A stretch of DNA of 64,000 nucleotides from Jeotgalibacillus marinus (GTDB taxonomy: Bacteria > Bacillota > Bacilli > Bacillales > Jeotgalibacillaceae). The notes below the pieces were generated by a model, which was given only the letters and a program-made list of their open reading frames with translations, was not told the DNA's origin and did no database searches. The position numbers and the translations under genes were made by a program. The stretch is taken from assembly GCF_040801915.1 (NCBI RefSeq), contig NZ_JBFMIA010000001.1:496001-560000 (forward strand), read 5' to 3'. Every line of letters starts with the position of its first letter. Position 1 is the stretch's first letter. Positions 35,549 through 43,643 of this stretch are shown piece after piece.

Positions 35549-36550
35549 TTAGTTTTTCGTTGATTGTCTTTCTTCAATTCGGTGCGGCAATACAATTGTT
35601 TGATCATCAGTTGATTCTGCGTTCATTAATTTTGTTAATAAACGCATGGCAACAGCACCTATGTCATAAAGCGGTTGAACAACAGCAGTTAGCTGTGGGC
35701 GGACCATTAAAGCTAGTTTTGTGCTATCAAAGCTAATCACATCTAGATCACCAGGAAGCTCTAATCCTTGATCCTGCGCACCGTGAATAACCCCGAGTGC
35801 CATTTCATCATTGCCAACAAAAACAGCTGTAGGCTTATTGTGAAGCTCTTGGAGACGTACCCAAGCTTCTAAGCCACTGTCATACGTGTAATCTCCTTCA
35901 ATCACAAGCTCTTCTTTATAATCGATACCTGCTTTTTGAATCGCTTCACGGTAGCCTTCCAGTTTTAACGCACGGTTGATTGTGTCGTGGAAAGGTCCAC
36001 TTACAAAGGCAATATCTTTGTGTCCATTGTCTATTAAACGAGAAACCGCATCAAAGGACGCAGTGTGGTAATCGATATTTACCGACGGTGTTTGGTTTGT
36101 TGCTTCAACCGATCCTGCAATAACGATCGGTACAGGTGAACGTTTGAATTCAGCTACATGATTTTCTGTAATGTTTCCACCCATAAACACAATTCCATCT
36201 ACTTGTTTGCCAAGCATTGTATTTAATAAATGAAGCTCTTTTTCTTCATTTTGATCTGAGTTACTTAAAATAATGTTGTATTTGTACATTGTTGCGATAT
36301 CTTCAATTCCTCGTGCTAGTTCAGCAAAGAAAATGTTGGAGATATCTGGAATGATCACACCAACTGTTGTCGTCTTCTTACTAGCAAGTCCACGTGCTAC
36401 AGCATTTGGTCGATAACCAAGACGTTCAATTACATCAAGCACCTTTTTTCTTGTTATTGGTTTTACATTTGGATTTCCATTGACAACACGAGAAACAGTC
36501 GCCATTGATACGTTTGCTTCCCTAGCAACATCATAGATCGTAATATTCAT
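35549..36550 (-). CDS. ccpA: Catabolite control protein A
   Basis: A 333-aa LacI/GalR-family regulator of carbon catabolite repression that acts with HPr-Ser-P. The N-terminal HTH is ITIYDVAREANVSMATVSRV, the hinge helix RPNAVARGLASKKT, and the effector domain follows from TVGVIIPDISN. The length equals that of the family. The ATG follows AAAGGAGCG; an 11-codon extension (MKMKMF) is open but lacks support. A degenerate cre-like sequence stands near 36682-36698, so autoregulation is possible. It lies downstream of aroA, as in B. subtilis, but a terminator separates them. Confidence 0.97.
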   Translation of the reverse strand: MNITIYDVAREANVSMATVSRVVNGNPNVKPITRKKVLDVIERLGYRPNAVARGLASKKTTTVGVIIPDISNIFFAELARGIEDIATMYKYNIILSNSDQNEEKELHLLNTMLGKQVDGIVFMGGNITENHVAEFKRSPVPIVIAGSVEATNQTPSVNIDYHTASFDAVSRLIDNGHKDIAFVSGPFHDTINRALKLEGYREAIQKAGIDYKEELVIEGDYTYDSGLEAWVRLQELHNKPTAVFVGNDEMALGVIHGAQDQGLELPGDLDVISFDSTKLALMVRPQLTAVVQPLYDIGAVAMRLLTKLMNAESTDDQTIVLPHRIEERQSTKN

Positions 36551-36734
36551 TGTTAACGCTCCTTTAAACATTTTCATTTTCATTATTTTTCATTTTACAC
36601 AATCTATACTCTAAGAATCAAAAAAATTTCGTGTTATAGTTATGATTGCTCATTTATGTACATAATCATACGCTAGAGATGTAACGCTTTCAATCATTAC
36701 AAGAATAATCCACAAAACGTTCTTTTCTAACATA

Positions 36735-36783
36735 AAAAATTCTTCAAATCTAATGCTTAAAAACAGCGTTAGATTTGAAGAAC
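36735..36783 (-). terminator. Terminator between aroA and ccpA
   Basis: On the minus strand TTCTTCAAATCTAA/TTAGATTTGAAGAA is a perfect 14-base stem followed by TTTTTTA, just after the aroA stop. It suggests ccpA needs its own promoter or readthrough. Confidence 0.9.
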
Positions 36784-36804
36784 TAGGTTTAGCTTAAAAG
36801 TACC

Positions 36805-37884
36805 TTATTTAGCGTGACCGTTTGAAAACTTTTGTACAGCATCCCAGAATTCGTCAAATTGATTGAAGTCCATTTGCTGTGCTGAGTCAGACAATGCCAC
36901 AGCTGGGTCAGGATGCACTTCTGCCATTACACCATCTGCACCAATTGCCAGTGCAGCTTTTGCTGTCGGAAGTAATAAGTCTCTTCTTCCTGTTGAATGT
37001 GTTACATCGACAAATACCGGTAAGTGCGTTTCTTGTTTTAAGATTGGCACTGCTGATATGTCTAACGTATTTCGTGTTGCTTTTTCATACGTACGAATAC
37101 CACGTTCACATAAAATAATTTGTCCATTGCCTTGTGACATTATATATTCAGCTGCATTGATAAATTCATCAATCGTTGCAGCTAGACCACGTTTTAATAA
37201 AACTGGTTTATTTGCAGAACCCGCTGCTTTTAAGAGCTCAAAGTTTTGCATATTACGTGCACCAATTTGGATGACATCGATATAATCAACCGCTTCTTCA
37301 ATGTGAGCTGGGTTAACAATCTCACTGATTACAGCCAAATCATATTTATCTGCTACACGTTTTAAAATTTGAAGACCTTCAAGTCCCAATCCTTGGAAAT
37401 CATAAGGAGATGTTCTTGGCTTATAAGCGCCACCGCGTAATAATTTAAGCCCTTTTGCTTGAATTTGTTGTGCAACCGCTGCTACTTGCTCATACGATTC
37501 AACTGCGCAAGGTCCGAAAATAAATTGCGACTTGCCATTCCCGATTTTTTCACCTTTTAAATCAACAATTGTATCCTCAGCTTTTTTCTTGCGGGATACA
37601 AGTAAAGCTTTACGGTGATCATCTTTTTGTAATTCTAGGCCTGCTTTAAAGATTTCTTTAAAGATATGCTCAATCGTGGAATTGTAAAAAGGTCCATCGT
37701 TTTTGTCCTTTAATAAATCTAGCATTGCTCTTTCGCGTACGGGTTCGTAGCGATTTACACCTTGCTTTTCTTTTACTCGGCCAATCTCTTGAACTAACTC
37801 AGCACGTTGATTAATCACATCAAGCAGCTGCAAGTTCATCTCATCTACTTTTTTTCTCAGCTGATCCAATTCCACATTGCTCAT
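36805..37884 (-). CDS. aroA: Bifunctional chorismate mutase / DAHP synthase
   Basis: A 359-aa fusion that begins the shikimate pathway. The N-terminal AroQ chorismate mutase domain (residues about 1-90) starts LDQLRKKVDEMNLQLLDVIN and serves as the feedback sensor for prephenate or chorismate. The C-terminal DAHP synthase (type I beta) contains FIFGPCAVESYEQV, the LRGGAYKPRTSPYDFQG phosphate site and VDVTHSTGRRDLL metal ligand region. GAAAGGAATG precedes the ATG. The fusion is standard in Bacillus. Confidence 0.97.
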   Translation of the reverse strand: MSNVELDQLRKKVDEMNLQLLDVINQRAELVQEIGRVKEKQGVNRYEPVRERAMLDLLKDKNDGPFYNSTIEHIFKEIFKAGLELQKDDHRKALLVSRKKKAEDTIVDLKGEKIGNGKSQFIFGPCAVESYEQVAAVAQQIQAKGLKLLRGGAYKPRTSPYDFQGLGLEGLQILKRVADKYDLAVISEIVNPAHIEEAVDYIDVIQIGARNMQNFELLKAAGSANKPVLLKRGLAATIDEFINAAEYIMSQGNGQIILCERGIRTYEKATRNTLDISAVPILKQETHLPVFVDVTHSTGRRDLLLPTAKAALAIGADGVMAEVHPDPAVALSDSAQQMDFNQFDEFWDAVQKFSNGHAK

Positions 37885-38131
37885 CTAAAACATTCCTTTC
37901 TTTTAAAAAATCCAATCGATTCAGGGTTGATTCGTCTTTTCCACTCACCTAAAGTGTGATACATTTTGGGTAGTGAAAAGGGTTAAACCTAACGGAATCA
38001 AGGTTTAGTATTTGCTAAAATACAACAAACACGATCAACTTATCAATTGTTCATATTATAATCCAAATTTTCTAGAATGTCACGGAAAACTTTATTCATT
38101 AAACGCTTCTCAGCATTAAAGCAATCATTTT

Positions 38132-40297
38132 GTGAAGGATGTGCGTTTTTTTTTGAACACTGAAAAAATTTTCGCCTTAGATATTGGAACGAGATCAATC
38201 GTCGGGTTGATCTTATCAACGAATCAAGAAGATTACTATGTAGAAGACATGATACAAAAAGAACATAAAGAAAGAGCCATGTTAGATGGTCAAATTCATA
38301 ACGTGCCAGCTGTTGCGGAACTAGTGTTAGAAATAAAAGAAGAACTTGAGAAAACTCATGGCCCATTAACAAAAGTATCTGTTGCAGCTGCGGGGAGAGC
38401 CTTAAAAACGAATCAAGCTTGTTTTTCCTTTCCTCTTGAAGGAAAACCTAGGCTAACTGCTCAAGATATTTTGCATATGGAACTAAGCGCTGTTCAATCT
38501 GCACAAGAGGCAGCGGCTTCACAAGATGAATATAGTCATCACTACCATTGTGTTGGCTATTCTGTACTTCATTATTCATTAGATGGTCAAGAAATTGGTA
38601 GTTTAGTAGATCAGCAAGGTGACGAAGCTGCTGTTGAAATTATTGCAACCTTCCTACCACGAGTTGTTATAGAATCACTTATTGCTTCACTAAAACGTGC
38701 AAATCTCCAGATGGGCGCATTAACGCTTGAGCCAATTGCTGCGATTAATGTACTCATTCCACCATCCATGAGACGACTGAATGTTGCACTTGTTGATATT
38801 GGCGCTGGTACTTCTGACATTGCCATCACGAATCACGGTACTGTCGTCGCTTATGGAATGGTACCAGTAGCTGGTGATGAAATGACAGAACGCATAAGTG
38901 ATCATTATCTTCTTGATTTTCCACAAGCTGAGTATGCCAAACGAACCATTTCAACATCTGAAACAGTATCAATTACCGATATTCTAGGCTTTGATACTGA
39001 GATTCCTCAAGCGGAAATAACGGAAGTATTAAGACCTTCCGTTGAACGTTTGGCACAGACGATTTCCGAGGAAATAATGAATTTAAATAATCAACGAACA
39101 CCAAAAGCAATTATGCTTGTCGGGGGCGGGAGTCTTACACCACTTCTACCTCAAATTTTAGCCGAAAAATTACAACTTCCTTCTAATCGAGTTGCAGTGC
39201 GTGGGAACGAAGCGATTCAACAATTAACGTTCCATGAATCGATTAAAAAAGGCCCCGAACTCGTGACACCTGTTGGCATTGCGATTGCTGCAAAAAAATC
39301 ACCTGTTAACTATGTTTCTGTCACCGTCAATAAGCATGACATTCGATTATTTGAAGTAAAAGAGCTTTCTGTTGGTGATGCCCTCCTAGCAGCTGGTATC
39401 AAGTTAACCCGACTGTATGGTAAGCCAGGGTTTGCTCGTATGATAACAGTAAACGGACAAGTTCTCACGATCCCTGGTGAGCATGGACACCCTCCTATTC
39501 TCAAAAAGAACGGGGAAAATAGTACATTAGAAGAATCGATTGAACAAGGGGATGTGATCAGCATCACGCCGGGCCAAGATGGACAATCCCACTCTATTTC
39601 CATTCAAGATGTATTAGAAGAATCTCTTCACACGAGTTGCCACGTAAATGATCAATTAGTTGCGTTCAAAAAAGAAATATTTGTCAATGGTCAGATTGAA
39701 TCACCAATGTATATCGTTCAAGATCGTGATCAAATCCAAATTCAGAAAGGACTCACGTTACGTGATGTTTGTCATCATATTGGCGTCATTTTTGATGATC
39801 AATCGAACAAACAATTCATGCTAGCAATTGATGGCAAACAAATATTTTTCCCTCATTGGGATATGCATGTTTATGTAAATGGCCGAGAAACGAAAAAAGA
39901 ACAGCTGTCCCTGGAAGTAAAGCAAAATGACCTCATCCGAGTGCAGCCGGCAACAATCCCATCTGTTAAACAGCTGTTAGAACAACTCCATTACCATTTG
40001 GAACAAAAAGTGGTTGTTACCTTTAATGGCGATGAGGTCGAGCTAAAAGATCCACATGTGACTGTCAATAAAAATGGTGACATGTTGACACAAAAAGATT
40101 CCTTACACTATGGTGATGAAATTCAAACATCGATAAAAGAAACGCTTGAATATACCTTTCAAGATATTTTTAGATTTATCGATTGGCGTCCACCGAACGA
40201 TCCAAGCGGTGAAATCATCATGCTCAAAAACGGCGTAAAAACATCTCTTACTGATCTCATTCAAACCGGTGACAAACTAGAACTTTATATTAAATAA
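38132..40297 (+). CDS. FtsA/PilM-like ATPase with a long repeat-bearing C-terminus
   Basis: A 721-aa protein. Residues about 12-390 form an actin-like FtsA/PilM domain: EKIFALDIGTRSIVGLI (phosphate 1), VALVDIGAGTSDIAI (phosphate 2) and AIMLVGGGSLTPLLP (adenosine). It has no C-terminal amphipathic membrane helix. From about 400 on, a motif recurs four or five times: a strand ending in V-N-G, then 15-30 residues later G-D/N-x-I-x-I (ITVNGQ, IFVNGQ, VYVNGR, VTFNGD, MLKNGV), suggesting small beta-grasp-like units. The start is uncertain among GTG 38132, GTG 38141 and TTG 38153, next to a run of nine T. It is not the canonical FtsA. Confidence 0.8.
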   Translation: MKDVRFFLNTEKIFALDIGTRSIVGLILSTNQEDYYVEDMIQKEHKERAMLDGQIHNVPAVAELVLEIKEELEKTHGPLTKVSVAAAGRALKTNQACFSFPLEGKPRLTAQDILHMELSAVQSAQEAAASQDEYSHHYHCVGYSVLHYSLDGQEIGSLVDQQGDEAAVEIIATFLPRVVIESLIASLKRANLQMGALTLEPIAAINVLIPPSMRRLNVALVDIGAGTSDIAITNHGTVVAYGMVPVAGDEMTERISDHYLLDFPQAEYAKRTISTSETVSITDILGFDTEIPQAEITEVLRPSVERLAQTISEEIMNLNNQRTPKAIMLVGGGSLTPLLPQILAEKLQLPSNRVAVRGNEAIQQLTFHESIKKGPELVTPVGIAIAAKKSPVNYVSVTVNKHDIRLFEVKELSVGDALLAAGIKLTRLYGKPGFARMITVNGQVLTIPGEHGHPPILKKNGENSTLEESIEQGDVISITPGQDGQSHSISIQDVLEESLHTSCHVNDQLVAFKKEIFVNGQIESPMYIVQDRDQIQIQKGLTLRDVCHHIGVIFDDQSNKQFMLAIDGKQIFFPHWDMHVYVNGRETKKEQLSLEVKQNDLIRVQPATIPSVKQLLEQLHYHLEQKVVVTFNGDEVELKDPHVTVNKNGDMLTQKDSLHYGDEIQTSIKETLEYTFQDIFRFIDWRPPNDPSGEIIMLKNGVKTSLTDLIQTGDKLELYIK

Positions 40298-40338
40298 AAA
40301 AATTCTCCATCACAATCTGTGATGGAGAATTTTTTTTA
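40297..40338. terminator. Bidirectional terminator between the FtsA-like gene and ytxJ
   Basis: The perfect stem AAAAAATTCTCCATCACA/TGTGATGGAGAATTTTTT serves both convergent genes. Confidence 0.95.
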
Positions 40339-40341
40339 TTA

Positions 40342-40665
40342 TTATTCCATTTGTTCCTTTAATGTTTGTTCTTTTATTTTATTATGCGACGTGTGCCATA
40401 TAGGCTTACCCTCTTTAAAAAAGAATACTTGTGGGGATTCATGTCTCACACCATGCTGCTCGGCGATGCGTGATGAAAGTTCTCGTGACTCTTGAACTGC
40501 TAAATAATACGTTTCAACCTCCTCATTATTTTTTGCAAATTGGCTGAATTCCTTATAAGCTGATGCACTTATTGGGCATGTTAGGCTATGTTTAAAAAAG
40601 AAAAAGGGATCACCCTTAGTTAGTAATTGATCAAACTGGTCAACTTGTTCAATTTTTTTCATCAT
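40342..40665 (-). CDS. ytxJ: Monothiol bacilliredoxin BrxC (YtxJ)
   Basis: A 107-aa thioredoxin-fold protein of the DUF2847 family, which acts on bacillithiol-mixed disulfides. The redox motif is TCPIS in FKHSLTCPISASAY, the hallmark of YtxJ/BrxC. The cis-proline region reads VRHESPQVFFF. GGAGAATGA precedes the ATG. It lies downstream of ytxG-ytxH, as in B. subtilis ytxGHJ, but a terminator stands between ytxH and it. Confidence 0.93.
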   Translation of the reverse strand: MMKKIEQVDQFDQLLTKGDPFFFFKHSLTCPISASAYKEFSQFAKNNEEVETYYLAVQESRELSSRIAEQHGVRHESPQVFFFKEGKPIWHTSHNKIKEQTLKEQME

Positions 40666-40695
40666 TCATTCTCCTTTTTCTTCTGATTGGCAAAG

Positions 40696-40731
40696 AAAAA
40701 AACGATAAAGTCATTCTTCATCGTTTTTTAC
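40696..40731 (-). terminator. Terminator between ytxH and ytxJ
   Basis: On the minus strand AAACGATGAAG/CTTTATCGTTT pairs with one G-U and is followed by TTTTTT. Confidence 0.8.
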
Positions 40732-40742
40732 TATTATGGCTA

Positions 40743-41252
40743 TTACGTGTTCAAATTATTTGGCTTATTAGAATGAGGAACCGGAATTTCTTGTGTTTGA
40801 GGAGTAGCAGTACCGACAGCAGTTACAGCCGATTCAGCTTCTGCTCCCATAGTGCTATCTACAGAACCAAATGTTTCTTCCTCAACATTTGAATCTGCAT
40901 CCAGATCGCCTTTATATGATTTTATTTTTTCAACAAGAGCGTTTGATTGCGCTTGAACAGATTGAGAAAATTCAGCGCTTTTTTCTTTTGCAATTGAAGA
41001 AAGCTCTGCAGATTTCACTTTTGCTGTAGTTGCAAATTCAGAGCTTTTCGTGACAGCTTGATCTTTCCACTCATTCGAACGTTCTTTTAATAGAACAGCT
41101 TGAGTATTTAAGTCGTTGCGAAGCTCGCTACCGGATTTTGGAGCTAAAAATAACGCCGTTGCAGCTCCAATTGCTCCACCAATGATGGCACCCACAATAA
41201 AATCTTTTGAATTTGTTTCTGTTTTAGTTAACTGTTTTTCCTGTTGAGTCAA
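40743..41252 (-). CDS. ytxH: YtxH general stress protein
   Basis: A 169-aa YtxH-domain protein. The family motif is FIVGAIIGGAIGAATALFLA with the following PKSGSELR, a glycine-zipper-like membrane segment at residues 18-38. A long helical part with repeated AKVKSAELS and KEKSAEFS heptads follows, then an acidic tail. The start is TTG, seven bases after GGGGGAGG. In B. subtilis ytxGHJ belongs to the general stress and sigma-H regulons. The molecular role is unknown. Confidence 0.9.
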   Translation of the reverse strand: MTQQEKQLTKTETNSKDFIVGAIIGGAIGAATALFLAPKSGSELRNDLNTQAVLLKERSNEWKDQAVTKSSEFATTAKVKSAELSSIAKEKSAEFSQSVQAQSNALVEKIKSYKGDLDADSNVEEETFGSVDSTMGAEAESAVTAVGTATPQTQEIPVPHSNKPNNLNT

Positions 41253-41312
41253 AGTAATTCCTCCCCCATATTGTAAATTAATCTTTACTTACTACTTTAC
41301 TTATGGTCGTTG

Positions 41313-41786
41313 TTAATCAAGAGATCTCATTGCACGCTGTGGCTCAGGTTGCGTAGGTGAATCATACGTTTCTTTTGCTTTACGAGCCTTCCACTTGTCA
41401 CGGATTTCCATGGCAACATTGCTCCACTGTATAACTTGTGCAATCTTCTCTTCGTTATTTTCAACAGAACGACTAACCGAATGAGTAATTTTTCCGATGG
41501 AGTTATTAAGTTGTTGAACATTCGTTCCAACACCTTTCACTGCATCAACAACTGAATTTAATTTCAATGATTTGTCTTGAATATCTTCAGCGAGACTATT
41601 TGTTTTATGTAGCAAATCTGTTGTCTCTCGTGTTACACCATCAAGTTGATTCTGCAAAGCACCTACAGTTCCTGTAAGATTGTTTAATGTTTTTTTCATT
41701 GCATTTAAAGTAACAGCAAGACTAATACAAAGAATTAAGAAACCACCAGCCGCTAGAGCAGCACTAATATACAATAAACTTTCCAC
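41313..41786 (-). CDS. ytxG: DUF948 general stress protein YtxG
   Basis: A 157-aa DUF948 protein with an N-terminal membrane helix (residues 2-27) and a coiled-coil cytoplasmic part with t-SNARE-like heptads (VTRETTDLLHKTNSLAEDI). The start is GTG after GGGAGTTAAGG. It is the first gene of the ytxG-ytxH unit and is preceded by a good sigma-H promoter candidate. Its function is unknown beyond stress induction in B. subtilis. Confidence 0.9.
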   Translation of the reverse strand: MESLLYISAALAAGGFLILCISLAVTLNAMKKTLNNLTGTVGALQNQLDGVTRETTDLLHKTNSLAEDIQDKSLKLNSVVDAVKGVGTNVQQLNNSIGKITHSVSRSVENNEEKIAQVIQWSNVAMEIRDKWKARKAKETYDSPTQPEPQRAMRSLD

Positions 41787-41856
41787 AAACCTTAACTCCC
41801 TTCTGCATTCATCATTTAGCTATACACTTGCTTAAACGTACTGCTCTATTTATGTA

Positions 41857-41884
41857 TTTCTATTTTTACAGGATTAAATCCTCC
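41857..41884 (-). promoter_or_regulatory. Candidate sigma-H promoter of ytxGH
   Basis: On the minus strand GGAGGATTT (41876-41884) fits the -35 RnAGGAwWW fully, and ATAGAAA (41857-41863) fits the -10 RnnGAAT with one mismatch. The spacer is 12 bases. B. subtilis ytxGHJ has a known sigma-H promoter. Confidence 0.5.
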
Positions 41885-42168
41885 TTCTAGGAAGAAAATT
41901 CTTTTTTAAAAATTTCTGACCCACGAAGTAGGATAGCGATAGAGCGAAAGCAAGCGCTTAAACTCGACAGAAGTAAGTGATCCTGCGAGGAGGCAAGTCT
42001 TTGCCACCACAGCAGAATCGCTTATACTCCGAGAGACTGTTAATCACAATCAAAGCCTACTTACTGACTGTCTACCCTTAGCCCAAGAATTACTCATTTG
42101 AATCTAAGACTCGCTATTGTCGACTCTGTTATAGTATTACCTAACGAGCAGGATTTTTACCTATTAAA
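41885..42168. other. Intergenic region with a structured, G+C-richer element
   Basis: There is no gene in this 280-base stretch. The part at about 41930-42045 is richer in G+C than the flanks, and on the minus strand reads with segments such as CTTGCCTCCTCGCAGGATC and GCGCTTGCTTTCGCTC. It resembles the degenerate intergenic repeats with a bulged long hairpin common in Bacillus and Oceanobacillus genomes. A small hairpin GGCAA/TTGCC is visible. No other full copy lies in this window. Confidence 0.35.
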
Positions 42169-43491
42169 TTACGCTTGGTCCCTCTGAAAATTAAGTAATA
42201 ACCAATCCTCATATGATTTTTGAAATTTCTGAACATCTCCAGCACCCATAAAAATAAGAACAGCATCTGAATGGTCAAACAAAGGTGAAGGATCTTCTGC
42301 ATCCAAAAGCACCGAATTGTCAATTTTATTTTGTAAATCATGAATGGTTAGCTTGCCATGATTTTCACGCGCCGAACCAAATATATCGCACAAATAAACA
42401 CGATCAGCTTTTTTAAGACAGTCTGCAAATTCGTCTAAAAAAGTTTGTGTACGTGTAAATGTATGTGGTTGGAAAATCGCCACGATTTCGCGGTTCGGAT
42501 ATTTTTTAGATGCAGAATCAAGCGTCGCTTTAATCTCCGTTGGATGATGTGCATAATCATCAATTAGTACTTGATTTCCAACAACCTTTTCAGTAAAACG
42601 CCTTTTTACGCCTGAAAATGTTTTTAACTCTGCTTTGACCGTCTCCGTACTAAAACCTTCGTAGTGACAAAGGGCAATAACTGAAAGAGCATTTAAAATC
42701 GTATGGTCACCGAACATTGGAATTTCAAATGTTCCGTAAAATTCATTACGGACAAGGACATCAAATGTTGTACCCTCAGGCGTCGTTTCAATGTTACGCG
42801 CTTGAAAATCGTTTTCTTCATTAAATCCGTAAAACAATACTGGCACCTTCGCCTGCATTTTTTGTAGTTGTTCATCATCTCCGCATGCAATAATACCTTT
42901 ATTCACTTGCATGGCCATCTCTTGAAATGCAGAAAATACATCGTCCACATCAGCAAAATAATCTGGATGATCAAAATCGATATTCGTCATGATCATGTAA
43001 TCAGGTGAATAAGAAAGGAAGTGACGACGATATTCACATGCTTCAAATGCAAAATATTTGCTGTCTTCCATCCCTTTTCCTGTCCCATCACCAATTAAAA
43101 ATGTCGTAGGATCCCCACCTTGCATAACGTGTGCTAGCAAACCAGTTGTTGATGTTTTACCGTGAGCACCTGACACACCAACTGAAATATATTTTTTCAT
43201 AAAATCCCCTAAAAACGTATGATAACGAATCACTTCAAGCCCTTGCTTAAGTGCTTCATCAATTTCTTCGTGGGTATCAGGATAGGCATTGCCAGCTATA
43301 ATGGTCATCCCAGGTTTTATATTATTTCGGTCAAACGGAAGGACGGGTATCTCTCGTTCTTCTAGAGGGGCCTGTGTAAAAAAGTACTTTTCTATATCAG
43401 AACCTTGAACGTGAAAATTCATGTCGTGTAAAATTTGAGCTAGAGGACTCATTCCTGAGCCTTTAATTCCTACAAAGTGATAGCTTGTCAT
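42169..43491 (-). CDS. murC: UDP-N-acetylmuramate--L-alanine ligase
   Basis: A 440-aa Mur ligase that adds L-alanine to UDP-MurNAc, the first peptide step of peptidoglycan precursors. It starts MTSYHFVGIKGSGMSPLAQ (dinucleotide-fold N-terminus). The ATP-binding motif is GVSGAHGKTSTTGLLA, followed by TNIDFDHPDYF and DDYAHHPTEI. The ATG is set by GTTGGAGGTACAATT; an upstream 22-codon extension is open without support. It lies directly downstream of sftA. Confidence 0.97.
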   Translation of the reverse strand: MTSYHFVGIKGSGMSPLAQILHDMNFHVQGSDIEKYFFTQAPLEEREIPVLPFDRNNIKPGMTIIAGNAYPDTHEEIDEALKQGLEVIRYHTFLGDFMKKYISVGVSGAHGKTSTTGLLAHVMQGGDPTTFLIGDGTGKGMEDSKYFAFEACEYRRHFLSYSPDYMIMTNIDFDHPDYFADVDDVFSAFQEMAMQVNKGIIACGDDEQLQKMQAKVPVLFYGFNEENDFQARNIETTPEGTTFDVLVRNEFYGTFEIPMFGDHTILNALSVIALCHYEGFSTETVKAELKTFSGVKRRFTEKVVGNQVLIDDYAHHPTEIKATLDSASKKYPNREIVAIFQPHTFTRTQTFLDEFADCLKKADRVYLCDIFGSARENHGKLTIHDLQNKIDNSVLLDAEDPSPLFDHSDAVLIFMGAGDVQKFQKSYEDWLLLNFQRDQA

Positions 43492-43582
43492 AATTGTACC
43501 TCCAACAATCCTCTGCCTTTTTACAGTATATGATAGACAGACGATGTGTGTAATCATCTTCCTTAAAAACGGATATTTTTTT

Positions 43583-43610
43583 ATTATAGCACGATTTAGT
43601 TTTACAACAA
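43583..43610 (-). promoter_or_regulatory. Promoter of murC
   Basis: On the minus strand TTGTTG and TATAAT are separated by 16 bases, and TGC precedes the TATAAT (extended -10). It lies about 90 bases before the murC start, between sftA and murC. Confidence 0.6.
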
Positions 43611-43643
43611 ATTATTGACAAAAAAACTCATCAGGCGATTACT

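Noticed and set aside
34500..36500. motP/motS genes or remnants between acuC and ccpA
   Set aside because: No MotA proline-rich loop or MotB peptidoglycan-binding motif can be read in any frame.
36682..36698. A cre site for ccpA autoregulation
   Set aside because: The left half TGAAAGCG is good, but the right half fails at three positions, so I mention it only in passing.
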